This document shows positions 42,365 to 50,122 of a stretch of 64,000 nt of DNA, one piece after another. The notes below the pieces were generated by a model. The model was not told where the DNA came from. It saw only the letters and a program-made list of their open reading frames with translations, and ran no database searches. The position numbers and the translations under genes were made by a program. Source of the stretch: Altererythrobacter sp. BO-6 (GTDB lineage Bacteria > Pseudomonadota > Alphaproteobacteria > Sphingomonadales > Sphingomonadaceae); the NCBI RefSeq assembly GCF_011047315.1, contig NZ_CP049259.1, positions 2,206,001 through 2,270,000 on the forward strand. The letters run 5' to 3'. Each line of letters begins with the position of its first letter. Position 1 is the stretch's first letter.

Positions 42365-43207
42365 TTACGCGGTAGCTGATGCAAGGCGCCGATCCAGATC
42401 TCTAAGCTTGGCGGATTTCTGGATCAGGATCGGTGCCTGATCGAGGCTTTCGACAAAACGCCAAAGATATGAGAACATTGCGAAGACATCGCCCGCCTGT
42501 GGCTTTTCCTGAGCAGTGCCAACCTGCCAGAGGGCGACTACGAAGAGAACGATAACGAGCATTTCCATAAGGCCGAACGCGGTGGCTTCGGCATCTGAAA
42601 GCTTGATCCTCCAGCCAGCCAATGCCTCGAAGTGACGGCGGACCGAGTTTTCATCGCCATTCGAGAGCAGCCTGACCTCGTTCTCGAGCCGGTTATTGAG
42701 GCCTTGGTTCAAAATGCCGGACCTGCGTCCGAACCACCCGCCAACAAGAAGCAATGGAACGCCAAGCGCTAGGCAGGCAAAAGCGAGCAGTGGATTCAGG
42801 AACACAAGCGCCGACAACGAAACGGTCAAGGCTATGACGGCATAGAGGACCCTAGGCACGTCTTCTTCTAGAAAGACCGTGTATTCGCGTGAAAGCGCAA
42901 CGCGGGCGGCAACCCGTGCAGGCTCAAGCCCATCAGCGCGAGACCGGGCAACGACACTTGCAGCGAGGGCGCCATAGATTCTCGTGAACACGCGGGTATC
43001 GTATCGCTTGGACGCAACCGTCAGCATTAGCTGCGCGGTGTGGCAGCCCACGAGCCACAGCACCGCTACGTACTCCCCGGTCAGCACACCGTTGATGGCA
43101 AAGCCAGTAGCCAAAGGATAGAGCAAGGCGGCAATCATGCCGCTGGCTGTAAGACAATAAGCAGTGAAAAGGCGTCCACGATGGACGCGCGCAAGTTCGA
43201 GTAACAT
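42365..43207 (-). CDS. ABC-type six-TM domain protein without ATPase domain
   Basis: A 280-residue membrane protein with about six spans, for example FTAYCLTASGMIAALLYPLATGFAI, VAVLWLVGCHTAQLMLTVA, VLYAVIALTVSLSALVFL, LLAFACLALGVPLLLVGGWFG and MLVIVLFVVALWQVG. The layout and the cytosolic coupling-like segments resemble the membrane half of ABC exporters (the stand-alone ABC_membrane_3-type family), but no Walker A/B domain follows and the frame ends normally. The partner ATPase, if any, is not adjacent. It is divergent from the ABM gene. Confidence 0.72.
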   Translation of the reverse strand: MLLELARVHRGRLFTAYCLTASGMIAALLYPLATGFAINGVLTGEYVAVLWLVGCHTAQLMLTVASKRYDTRVFTRIYGALAASVVARSRADGLEPARVAARVALSREYTVFLEEDVPRVLYAVIALTVSLSALVFLNPLLAFACLALGVPLLLVGGWFGRRSGILNQGLNNRLENEVRLLSNGDENSVRRHFEALAGWRIKLSDAEATAFGLMEMLVIVLFVVALWQVGTAQEKPQAGDVFAMFSYLWRFVESLDQAPILIQKSAKLRDLDRRLASATA

Positions 43208-43464
43208 GGTAAGTCTCGATGATCAGATATGGAGAGGTCGCGCGGATAAGCGCGCGCGTTCAGTCGCTTGTTTGCGCCGCTACGCGGTGAACACTGACCT
43301 GATCATTTTGACCTCGGAACCAAATTCCAATGGCTGCTGCGCTTACTCGAATTCGTACGGACGAGCAATGCGATTTCGATTGGCCTAATTTAAGCAGGCA
43401 ATGGCTGCTTTCAGGTATGCAGACCATTCTTTCCATTGGCCGGCTGCCGCTATACCTAGGCTTT

Positions 43465-43764
43465 ATGCTGCTGATCGTCGGAACCGTTCGTCTGCCTGCC
43501 GAAAACATGGAAGCGGCTCGGCCCTTCATGAAGCGAATGGCTGACGCAAGTCGAGCCGAAGAAGGCTGCGTTGAATATACCTACGCGGAGGACGTGTTCG
43601 ACCCCGGGCTTATCCATGTAAAAGAATTATGGGTCGATCAGCCGGCACTTGATCGCCATTTCGCGACCCAGCATCTCGCCGACTGGCGACAGGCTTGGCC
43701 AAGCCTGAGTATCGGCGAACGAAATCTGCGCGTCTATGAGGTTGGTGAACCGCGCCCGACGTAA
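43465..43764 (+). CDS. ABM-domain (antibiotic biosynthesis monooxygenase-like) protein
   Basis: A 99-residue ferredoxin-fold protein: MLLIVGTVRLPAENMEAARPFMKRMADASRAEEGCVEYTYAEDVFDPGLIHVKELW, then DRHFATQHLADWRQ. This is the standard ABM domain length. The frame is open upstream to an ATG at 43330, but the extension looks unlike the family, so ATG 43465 is preferred. Relatives include quinol monooxygenases (YgiN) and small haem or polyketide monooxygenases; the substrate is unknown. Confidence 0.8.
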   Translation: MLLIVGTVRLPAENMEAARPFMKRMADASRAEEGCVEYTYAEDVFDPGLIHVKELWVDQPALDRHFATQHLADWRQAWPSLSIGERNLRVYEVGEPRPT

Positions 43765-43966
43765 CTTTGGGCCGCTTTCAAGCATGCGTCATAAGTTCCT
43801 GAGCGGCCGCTTTGGGGTCGTGAACAGGCGTGGTGCCTTTCCTCCCAACGGCTCCCTTTTGCCAACTACCCGACAGAGTGCTATCTCGCTCCACAGGGCC
43901 GCTTGCGTGATCGCAAGGCCCGAGTCTCGCCTTGGCCAACGGTCACTACCAAGGGAGACGGAAAGC

Positions 43967-44437
43967 ATGAAAAAGAGTGTAATCGGCGCTGCGATCGCGG
44001 CGTCCATGATGCTGGGCACACCGGCGCTGGCGCAGAGTTTCAACTACGATGTCACGTGGGAGCCGGTCGAGCCCTATGGCGGTTTGACCAGCCCGGACGG
44101 GCCGCAGTATCGTGGGGGCGCGGTCAAGGGCACCTATGTCTCGACCGATAACGATGGCACAGTCGCCAACGGCACAGTCAAGTGCGTCGGCACGCGGCAG
44201 CCGCCGGGCGTCTTTGCGATTCACCTCGCTTGCACCGCGCAGGACCAGCAGGGAACCTATTCGCTGGCCTATGGCTGCAACTGGATCGGCAAGCCGGGGC
44301 CGGAAACGCCGCTCGGCTGCGTCGGCGCCATGGAAGCGACCGATGGCCAGTTCAAAGGCACGCGGGGCGGCCTGACGATGTACTGGTATTCGGATGAAAA
44401 ATCCGTCGGCACGGGGCAATGGTACGTCGCGCCATAG
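43967..44437 (+). CDS. Exported hypothetical protein
   Basis: A 156-residue protein with a clear signal peptide (MKKSVIGAAIAASMMLGTPALAQ) and a mature domain of about 130 residues containing two to three Cys (VKCVGT, LACTAQD, GCNWIG, LGCVGAM). It has the feel of a small beta-barrel with repeated Gly-rich turns (GTYSLAYGCNWIGKPGPETPLG). GGGAGA precedes ATG 43967. I do not recognise the family. It is monocistronic and converges on ribE. Confidence 0.72.
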   Translation: MKKSVIGAAIAASMMLGTPALAQSFNYDVTWEPVEPYGGLTSPDGPQYRGGAVKGTYVSTDNDGTVANGTVKCVGTRQPPGVFAIHLACTAQDQQGTYSLAYGCNWIGKPGPETPLGCVGAMEATDGQFKGTRGGLTMYWYSDEKSVGTGQWYVAP

Positions 44438-44462
44438 GGCGCTTGCCATAAAGCCGACGTTT

Positions 44463-44494
44463 ACCGGTCGCGGAACGCAGGTTTCGCGGCCGGT
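44463..44494. terminator. Possible bidirectional terminator
   Basis: ACCGGTCGCG (44463-44472) pairs with CGCGGCCGGT (44485-44494) with one wobble and a 12-nt loop, and is followed by TTCGTTTC. It lies between the convergent hypothetical gene and ribE. Confidence 0.55.
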
Positions 44495-44505
44495 TTCGTT
44501 TCGGG

Positions 44506-45123
44506 CTAGCCCGCCAGCGCCTGCATCCGCTTGAGATAGCGGGCGAGCACGTCGATCTCGAGATTGACCTTGTCGCCCGGCCGCAGCGCGCCCAGCGTCG
44601 TCACTTCGCCGGTGTGCGGGATGATGTTGAGCATGAAGGTGCAGGCGCCGTCGGCCTCGTCGCGCAGATCATTAACCGTCAGCGACACGCCCTGGACGGT
44701 GATCGATCCCTTGGGGGCGATGAAGGGCGCGAGGCTGGCAGGCGCGCGGATATCGACCCGCCAGCTGTCGCCCGACGGTTCGGCCAGCATGACTTCGCCC
44801 ACCGCATCGACATGCCCGGTGACGATGTGCCCGCCCAGCTCGTCGCCCATGCGCAGGCTCGGCTCGATATTCAACCGCGCGCTTTCAGCCCACATGCCCG
44901 GCACGGTGCGTGACACGGTTTCGCCCGAAACGTCGACATCGAACCAGGCCGCGTCCTTCGCTCCGCCGCGATCGACCACGGTCAGGCACACGCCCGAACA
45001 GGCGATCGACGCGCCGATGTCGATCCGCGCGGGATCGAGCGGGGCCGCGATGCGCAGCCGCAGATCGCCGCGCTGCTCAGCCTGCGCGATGGTGCCGATG
45101 GCGGTGACTATGCCGGTGAACAT
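44506..45123 (-). CDS. ribE: Riboflavin synthase, alpha chain
   Basis: A 205-residue protein built of two lumazine-binding repeats. The first starts MFTGIVTAIGTIAQAE and contains GASIACSGVCLTVVD; the second contains GDELGGHIVTGHVDAVGEV and GSITVQGVSLTVND. It dismutates two 6,7-dimethyl-8-ribityllumazine molecules to riboflavin and a pyrimidinedione. It overlaps the end of ribD by 16 bp, so both are translated from one leftward message. The name ribE follows usage in Proteobacteria (ribC in E. coli). Confidence 0.96.
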   Translation of the reverse strand: MFTGIVTAIGTIAQAEQRGDLRLRIAAPLDPARIDIGASIACSGVCLTVVDRGGAKDAAWFDVDVSGETVSRTVPGMWAESARLNIEPSLRMGDELGGHIVTGHVDAVGEVMLAEPSGDSWRVDIRAPASLAPFIAPKGSITVQGVSLTVNDLRDEADGACTFMLNIIPHTGEVTTLGALRPGDKVNLEIDVLARYLKRMQALAG

Positions 45124-46094
45124 TGTGCCTCCTGTTCGCTGGGGCGCTGATAGGCGGTGAACGTGTCGCTGCCAAGCTGGCGCTGTTGGGTGATGCGCCA
45201 GCCGCTGGCGGGGTCGGCTGGCAAGAGGGCCGCCGGGGCCTTCACCCCAGCGCCCACGGTGACGGGCGCAGTGTAGATGTGCAGCTCGTCGACCAGCCCG
45301 GCATCGAGGAAGGCCTGCGCGGTGGCCGCGCCGCCTTCGACATAGAGATATTGCACCTCGGTGAGCTGCGCGATGTCCTGCGGCGCGGCGATCGCTGCGG
45401 TGCCGACAGGCGCTGCGCCGCGGGTGAGGACGTAGCGGGCGGGTGAACGGTCCTCGATCCCCGGCAACCGCACATCGAGCCGCGGTGCGTCATGGCGCCA
45501 GGTGCCGCCGCCGACCAGGATCGCGTCCTGCCGCGCGCGCTGGGCATGGACATGCGCGCGGGCGGCCGCGCCGGTGATCCACTGGTCCTGCCCCGGGGCG
45601 CGGGCGATGAAACCGTCCGCCGAGATGGCCAGCTTGAGCGTGACATAGGGGCGATGGCGGGTCTCGCGGGTCAGGAAGCCGGCAAGGCTCGTGCGCGCTG
45701 CGGCATCATCGAGCACCGTCACAGCGATCCCCGCCGCTTGGAGCCGGGCGATGCCTTTGCCGCAGGTGCGCGGGTCGGGGTCCTGCACTCCGATCACCAC
45801 CCGCGCTGGCTTCGCTTCGGCCAGCACATCGGCGCAGGCGGGGCCGCGCGCAGACCGGTGTGCGCAGGGTTCCAGCGTGACGTAGATCGTTGCTCCCCGG
45901 GCGCCGCCGACAGGCAGTCGCGCCAGTGCATGCGCTTCGGCATGGGGCCTGCCGCCCGCTTGCGTCCACCCGCGCGCCTGCACGATGCCGTCCTGCAGGA
46001 TCACGCAGCCAACAGCGGGGTTGGGGCGGCTTAGCGGGCGGGCGCGGGCGGCGATCTGCGCTGCCGCGGCCATCCATCGCGCGTCGTGACCCAA
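45108..46094 (-). CDS. ribD: Bifunctional riboflavin deaminase/reductase RibD
   Basis: A 328-residue two-domain enzyme. The N-terminal deaminase has PNPAVGCVI, zinc ligands His51 (HAE), Cys77 and Cys87 in LEPCAHRSARGPACADVL. The C-terminal reductase domain has RPYVTLKLAISADGFIA, WITGAAARAHVHAQRARQDAILVGGGTWRHDAPRLDVR and the final EELHIYTAP-like VDELHIYTAPVTVG. It converts the GTP-derived diaminopyrimidine through deamination and NADPH reduction. The next upstream gene ends only 6 bp away, and I see no room for an FMN riboswitch. Confidence 0.95.
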   Translation of the reverse strand: MGHDARWMAAAAQIAARARPLSRPNPAVGCVILQDGIVQARGWTQAGGRPHAEAHALARLPVGGARGATIYVTLEPCAHRSARGPACADVLAEAKPARVVIGVQDPDPRTCGKGIARLQAAGIAVTVLDDAAARTSLAGFLTRETRHRPYVTLKLAISADGFIARAPGQDQWITGAAARAHVHAQRARQDAILVGGGTWRHDAPRLDVRLPGIEDRSPARYVLTRGAAPVGTAAIAAPQDIAQLTEVQYLYVEGGAATAQAFLDAGLVDELHIYTAPVTVGAGVKAPAALLPADPASGWRITQQRQLGSDTFTAYQRPSEQEAQCSPA

Positions 46095-46100
46095 TGTGGC

Positions 46101-46574
46101 TCAGTCCGTCCCGCGTTCGGCGGCATCCGCTGCGCCGGGCACGACGCGGGTCTCCAGCACTTCCTGTCGCTTCGCAGCGGCTGCCGCTTCCTCGTGCGCG
46201 CGTTCCTCCGCCGCCTGCCTTTCCATCGCCTCGACATCCATGCCGCTGGCAGCGCCCAGCGCGCGGTAAAGCTCGCGCTTGCGGGCTTCGACCGCCTCCA
46301 GTTCGGCGCGGCGGGCATCCTGCTTTTCCTGATTGGCGATGTTGGACGCCATGATCTCCTCGTCGCTGCGATCGGCGGCCAGGGTGGAGATGTAGGTCAC
46401 TTTGGGGCGCTCGGGCTCGACCAGCGCGGTTTCCGATGTCGCCCAGGCCAGAATCAGCACCATCGGCAAGGTAGAGGCGATCAGGATCGGCCAGCGATAG
46501 GGCTGCGGCCTGCGGAAATACTCCCACAGATCGGCCACGCCGGGCCCGGGATTGTAGCGTTGAAGCCTGCTCAT
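46101..46574 (-). CDS. Hypothetical single-span membrane protein with coiled coil
   Basis: A 157-residue protein. The N-terminal 30 residues are cytosolic (YNPGPGVADLWEYFRRPQPYRW), then comes one span (PILIASTLPMVLILAWA), then a periplasmic Ala/Glu/Arg-rich coiled-coil (about 80-145: IANQEKQDARRAELEAVEARKRELYRALG and RAHEEAAAAAKRQEVLE). No catalytic motif is visible. It is upstream of ribD in the same direction, with a 6-bp gap to the ribD start, so it is probably the first gene of the ribD-ribE transcript. Confidence 0.75.
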   Translation of the reverse strand: MSRLQRYNPGPGVADLWEYFRRPQPYRWPILIASTLPMVLILAWATSETALVEPERPKVTYISTLAADRSDEEIMASNIANQEKQDARRAELEAVEARKRELYRALGAASGMDVEAMERQAAEERAHEEAAAAAKRQEVLETRVVPGAADAAERGTD

Positions 46575-46642
46575 GCGCGCAACATAGGGCGTGGAGCGGG
46601 CGAGCGCCAGTGGCTGCGCGCCCGCGGCGATGGCGGCGCGGT

Positions 46643-47365
46643 TCAGCCGAAGCTGGTGTAAAGCGACCTGCCGTGCTGCTTCAGCCAGCGGTCCGCCGCG
46701 CCGATATCGCCTTCATAGATGTCGCCAAGCAGCGCATGGAAGGCGGGGCTGTGATCGAAATGGACCAGATGCGCCACTTCATGTGCGACGACCGATCGCC
46801 GCACGAAATCGGGCGCCTGCACCAGCCGCCAGTTGAGCCGGATGCGCTTGCGGTCCGAACAGCTGCCCCAGCGCCGCTGCGCACGCGAAATCGCCACCGG
46901 CACCGGTTCAAGCTGCGCCGTGCGGCAGTAATGGACTGCGTCCTCCTCGAACAGGGCCAGCGCCTCGCGCTCCAGCCAGCGTGCCAGCCGCTGCTCCAGC
47001 GCCTCGTGCGGTCCGCCGATGACGATCTGCCGATCGCTCAGTACCGGCCGGCGGGCGGCAGTCTCGCGCCATTCGATCCGCAGCTGTTCGCCGCGATAGG
47101 CGATCGTGCCGCCCGGCAGGGGGGCAGCGCGCACAGGCAGCTTGGCCATCTGCGCGGCGAGCCATTCCCGCCGTGCGTGGGCAAAGGCAATCGCTTCACG
47201 GCTGCGTGCCCATTGCGGCAGGGTGATCTGCACCGCCTGGCCATCGGCAGCCAGCCGCAGCGTCAGCCGCCGCGCGCGGGCATGGCGCTTGAGCACGATC
47301 GGAACGGTGCGCCCGCCCAGTTCGATCTCGGGCTCGAGCATTTCCTTGCGCAGCCAGTCGATCAT
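46643..47365 (-). CDS. YgjP-like M48-type metallopeptidase
   Basis: A 240-residue protein of the DUF45/WLM family. The zinc motif HEVAH is at residues 195-199 within [19 protein letters not shown], preceded by the diagnostic [22 protein letters not shown]. The N-terminal half has [24 protein letters not shown] sequence. The ATG at 47365 overlaps the end of the ycgN-like gene by 4 bp, so they are coupled. The role is presumably a cytosolic protease; substrates are unknown. Confidence 0.88.
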   Translation of the reverse strand: MIDWLRKEMLEPEIELGGRTVPIVLKRHARARRLTLRLAADGQAVQITLPQWARSREAIAFAHARREWLAAQMAKLPVRAAPLPGGTIAYRGEQLRIEWRETAARRPVLSDRQIVIGGPHEALEQRLARWLEREALALFEEDAVHYCRTAQLEPVPVAISRAQRRWGSCSDRKRIRLNWRLVQAPDFVRRSVVAHEVAHLVHFDHSPAFHALLGDIYEGDIGAADRWLKQHGRSLYTSFG

Positions 47366-47805
47366 GGCGTGCCCCAATCGACGATGTGATGTTCCAGCGG
47401 GCCGGCCTTGGTCTCGCTCACCACGCGCCCGGACACTGAAATGCCCGCGCGCTTCACTGCCTCCGGGTCACCCGAAATGAGGTAATGCCATTCGGGCAGC
47501 GGCTCGCCATCAGCGCGCAAGCGATAGGCGCAGGTCGCGGGCAGCCAGTTGACATGCTGGACGATATTGTAGGTCAGCCGCAAGCAATCGGGCACGAAGG
47601 CCTTGCGGTTGCGATAATCGGTGCAGCGCGCGGTGCTGGTGTCGAGCAGCTTGCAGGCGACATTGGTATCGACGATTTCGCCGGTATCCGCGTCTTCGAT
47701 CTTGTGCAGGCAGCAGCGCCCGCAGCCATCGCACAGCGCCTCCCACTCCGCCCGGGTCAGATCGCCCAGCGGCAGGGTCCAGAAACTGTCCCTCAGCTCA
47801 CCCAT
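47362..47805 (-). CDS. YcgN-like Cys cluster protein (UPF0260/YkgJ family)
   Basis: A 147-residue protein with eight Cys in the YkgJ-type pattern: [16 protein letters not shown] near residue 25, [29 protein letters not shown] near 50-75, and LPATCAYRL near 91. The family is predicted to bind zinc or an Fe-S cluster; the function is unknown. It lies in a leftward run scoI, ycgN-like, ygjP-like with short overlaps (13 bp with the SCO gene). Confidence 0.88.
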   Translation of the reverse strand: MGELRDSFWTLPLGDLTRAEWEALCDGCGRCCLHKIEDADTGEIVDTNVACKLLDTSTARCTDYRNRKAFVPDCLRLTYNIVQHVNWLPATCAYRLRADGEPLPEWHYLISGDPEAVKRAGISVSGRVVSETKAGPLEHHIVDWGTP

Positions 47806-48410
47806 TTCGCCAGTTCTGCTGCCACGGCATCGGCGCCCTGGTCGGTCGGCAGGGTGGCGATCGGTGCGCCATCGGGGCCGAACAGATAGACGATGGCCGA
47901 ATGATCGACGAGGTATCCGCCGCCCGGCGTGTCTTCGCCGCGCGAATAGAACACGCGGAAATTGTCTGCGGCCTGCTTGACCTGTTCGGGCGTACCGGTG
48001 AGGCCGATCAGCTTGTCGGAAAAGGCGGCAGTGAATTCGCCCACCACTTGCGGCGTGTCGCGCTCGGGATCGACCGAGATGAAGATCGGGGCGATCTGCG
48101 CCGCCAGTTCAGGCTCGGCCTTGGCGAATGCGTTATAGCCCTGCATCATCCGCTGGACGTCAGTCGGGCAGATGTCCGGGCAATAGGTGAAGCCGAAATA
48201 GACCATGCGGTATTTGCCCGCAAAATCGTCCCAACGCACCGTTTCACCAGCGGAATCGGTCAGTTCGAACGGCCCGCCGATGCTGGCCCCGGCCAGCGGC
48301 GCTTCGGCCTGCGGCGTGGCATCCTGGCATGCGGCAAGCGCCAGCGCACTGGCGGCAAGCGGAACCCAGCGCAAGTTACGGAATTTCTCAAGCATGGTGT
48401 CTCGGTTCAT
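47793..48410 (-). CDS. SCO1/SenC copper chaperone lipoprotein
   Basis: A 205-residue SCO1-type protein. A lipobox-like ASALALAAC (Cys28) ends the signal sequence, so it is probably a membrane-anchored lipoprotein. The thioredoxin-like domain has the copper site [16 protein letters not shown] (Cys77, Cys81) and the distal His in [12 protein letters not shown]. It delivers copper to cytochrome c oxidase CuA in the periplasm. The start may instead be the second Met at 48395; neither has a strong ribosome binding site. Confidence 0.93.
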   Translation of the reverse strand: MNRDTMLEKFRNLRWVPLAASALALAACQDATPQAEAPLAGASIGGPFELTDSAGETVRWDDFAGKYRMVYFGFTYCPDICPTDVQRMMQGYNAFAKAEPELAAQIAPIFISVDPERDTPQVVGEFTAAFSDKLIGLTGTPEQVKQAADNFRVFYSRGEDTPGGGYLVDHSAIVYLFGPDGAPIATLPTDQGADAVAAELAKWVS

Positions 48411-48480
48411 GGTCTGCTAACCGGCTATAGTGAACAGCCCGCGATGTAGGGTGTGACAGGGTTTTTGAAAGGATGACAGC

Positions 48481-49110
48481 GTGACGCATGCCGTTATGCG
48501 CAGGATTGCAATGGTTTTCGCCTTGTTTGGAGCGTTGGGCGCGCTCACGGCGAGCCCAGCGTCCGCGCAGATGTTTTCGGAAGGCTATGAATTCCTCAAG
48601 GCCGTGAAAGATCGCGATGGCGATGCCGTGACCGAGGCGCTCAACCAGCCGGGCACCACGATCGTCAACACCCGTGACCTCACCAGCGGCGAAACCGCGC
48701 TGCATATCGTGACCGAGCGGCGCGATGCGATCTGGATCCGCTTCCTCACCTCGCGCGGGGCCAATCCCAATATTCGCGACAAGAAGGGCGTCTATCCGAT
48801 CCAGCTGGCGGTGACGCTGGGCTATCTTGAAGGCGTGGAAGCGCTGATCAAGGCGGGCGCCCAGATCGAAGTGACCAACAATGCCGGGGAAACGCCGCTG
48901 ATTGCCGCCGTGCATCGGCGCGACGCTGCGCTGATCCGCTTGCTGCTCGAAAAGGGCGCCAACCCCGATCGCTCGGACAATTCCGGCCGCACCGCGCGCG
49001 ATTATGCTTCGCTGATGACCGGAAACAGCACGATCCTGGCCGAATTCGAGCGGGCCGATACCGCACGCAAGGAAAAGGGCGCATCGGGCAGCTATGGGCC
49101 GGGCGCCTGA
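48481..49110 (+). CDS. Exported ankyrin-repeat protein
   Basis: A 209-residue protein with a signal peptide (MVFALFGALGALTASPASAQ) and four ankyrin repeats, seen as GETALHIVTERRDAIWIRFLTSRGANPN, KKGVYPIQLAVTLGYLEGVEALIKAGAQIE, AGETPLIAAVHRRDAALIRLLLEKGANPD and SGRTARDYA. GTG 48481 has AAAGGA upstream. The repeats bind partner proteins in the periplasm; the partner is unknown. It is divergent from the SCO1 gene and directly upstream of coq9. Confidence 0.87.
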   Translation: MTHAVMRRIAMVFALFGALGALTASPASAQMFSEGYEFLKAVKDRDGDAVTEALNQPGTTIVNTRDLTSGETALHIVTERRDAIWIRFLTSRGANPNIRDKKGVYPIQLAVTLGYLEGVEALIKAGAQIEVTNNAGETPLIAAVHRRDAALIRLLLEKGANPDRSDNSGRTARDYASLMTGNSTILAEFERADTARKEKGASGSYGPGA

Positions 49111-49111
49111 C

Positions 49112-49771
49112 ATGGCCGATCTTGCCGACATGACGCTGGACGAGCTGCGGCTGGCACTGGCCCCCGAAGTCGCCGCCTCGGCGATCTTCGACGGGTGGAG
49201 CGATGCGGCACTGCTGCATGCTGCCGATATGGCCGGTGCCGATCCCGATGTCGTTCGGCTCGCCTATCCGGGCGGCGCGATGGACATGATCGAAGCCTGG
49301 ATCGACACGATCGACGCGCAGATGGCCGAGGCACTGCCCGCTGAAAAGCTCGCCACGATGAAAATCCGCGAGCGGATCCGCGCGCTGGTGCAGTTTCGGC
49401 TGGATGCAGTGGAAGGGCTGGAGGAAGCCGTCCGCCGCGCAATGGCGGTTATGGCGCAGCCGCAGAACGCCGCGCGCGGACTGAAGATCGGCTGGCGCAG
49501 CGCGGACAAGATGTGGCGGCTCGCAGGCGACACCGCGACCGATTACAACCATTACACCAAGCGGGCGATCCTGGCCGGGATCTACAGCGCTACGCTGGCC
49601 GTCTTCATCGATGATGAGAGCGAGGGCAAGCAGGCGACTCGTGCCTTCCTCGATCGCCGGATCGACGGGGTAATGAAGTTCGAGAAGTTCAAGGCGAGGT
49701 TCACGGTCGGCGAGCGGGAAGGGTTCAGCGTCACGCGCTTCCTTGGCCGGTTGCGTTACCCTTCACACTGA
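49112..49771 (+). CDS. COQ9-family ubiquinone biosynthesis protein
   Basis: A 219-residue helical protein of the COQ9 family: AASAIFDGWSDAALLHAADMAGADPDVVRLAYPGGAMDMIEAWI, then ERIRALVQFRLDA, then the typical lipid-binding C-part WRLAGDTATDYNHYTKRAILAGIYSATLAVFIDD. In mitochondria and alphaproteobacteria COQ9 presents ubiquinone precursors to the COQ7 hydroxylase. Its TetR-like fold is ancestral. It starts two bases after the ankyrin gene stop. Confidence 0.92.
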   Translation: MADLADMTLDELRLALAPEVAASAIFDGWSDAALLHAADMAGADPDVVRLAYPGGAMDMIEAWIDTIDAQMAEALPAEKLATMKIRERIRALVQFRLDAVEGLEEAVRRAMAVMAQPQNAARGLKIGWRSADKMWRLAGDTATDYNHYTKRAILAGIYSATLAVFIDDESEGKQATRAFLDRRIDGVMKFEKFKARFTVGEREGFSVTRFLGRLRYPSH

Positions 49772-49823
49772 ACGAGTTAGCTGCTCCTAAAGCGTCGATT
49801 TTTGAGGCGCGCGCGTTATGTCT

Positions 49824-49842
49824 ATTGAGAATCGGTTGCAAT
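49824..49842. promoter_or_regulatory. Possible Fur box upstream of feoA
   Basis: ATTGAGAATCGGTTGCAAT contains the TTGAGAA...TTGCAAT pattern seen at alphaproteobacterial Fur sites and ends 28 bp before feoA. Iron-dependent repression of feoAB would be expected. Confidence 0.5.
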
Positions 49843-49870
49843 TAGCTGCGCGGTCTGGCAGCGCGGCGGC

Positions 49871-50122
49871 ATGACGCTTGACCAGCTTCCGCACGGTGCC
49901 CACGCCCGTATTACAAGTGTGGCATGGGAGACGCTCGCTCCCGAAGAGGCGCTGCGTTTGCGCGCGTTGGGTATCGACGAAGGAGCCGAGGTGTCGATCG
50001 CGCATCGAGGCGTCTTTGGCGGGGCCGACCCGCTGGCGATCACGCTGGGGCGGATGACGGTGGCGCTGCGCCGCGTGCATGCAGCGGCGATGCAGGTTTC
50101 ACTGGAAGAGGTGGCGGAATGA
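49871..50122 (+). CDS. feoA: Ferrous iron transport protein A
   Basis: An 83-residue SH3-like FeoA: MTLDQLPHGAHARITSVAWETLAPEEALRLRALGIDEGAEVSIAHRGVFGGADPLAITLGRMTVALRR. It stabilises or regulates FeoB at the inner membrane. It overlaps feoB by 4 bp (ATGA). Confidence 0.94.
   Translation: MTLDQLPHGAHARITSVAWETLAPEEALRLRALGIDEGAEVSIAHRGVFGGADPLAITLGRMTVALRRVHAAAMQVSLEEVAE

Noticed and set aside
45108..46100. FMN riboswitch upstream of the rib genes
   Set aside because: The upstream gene ends only 6 bp from ribD, and no RFN-type conserved stems are seen.
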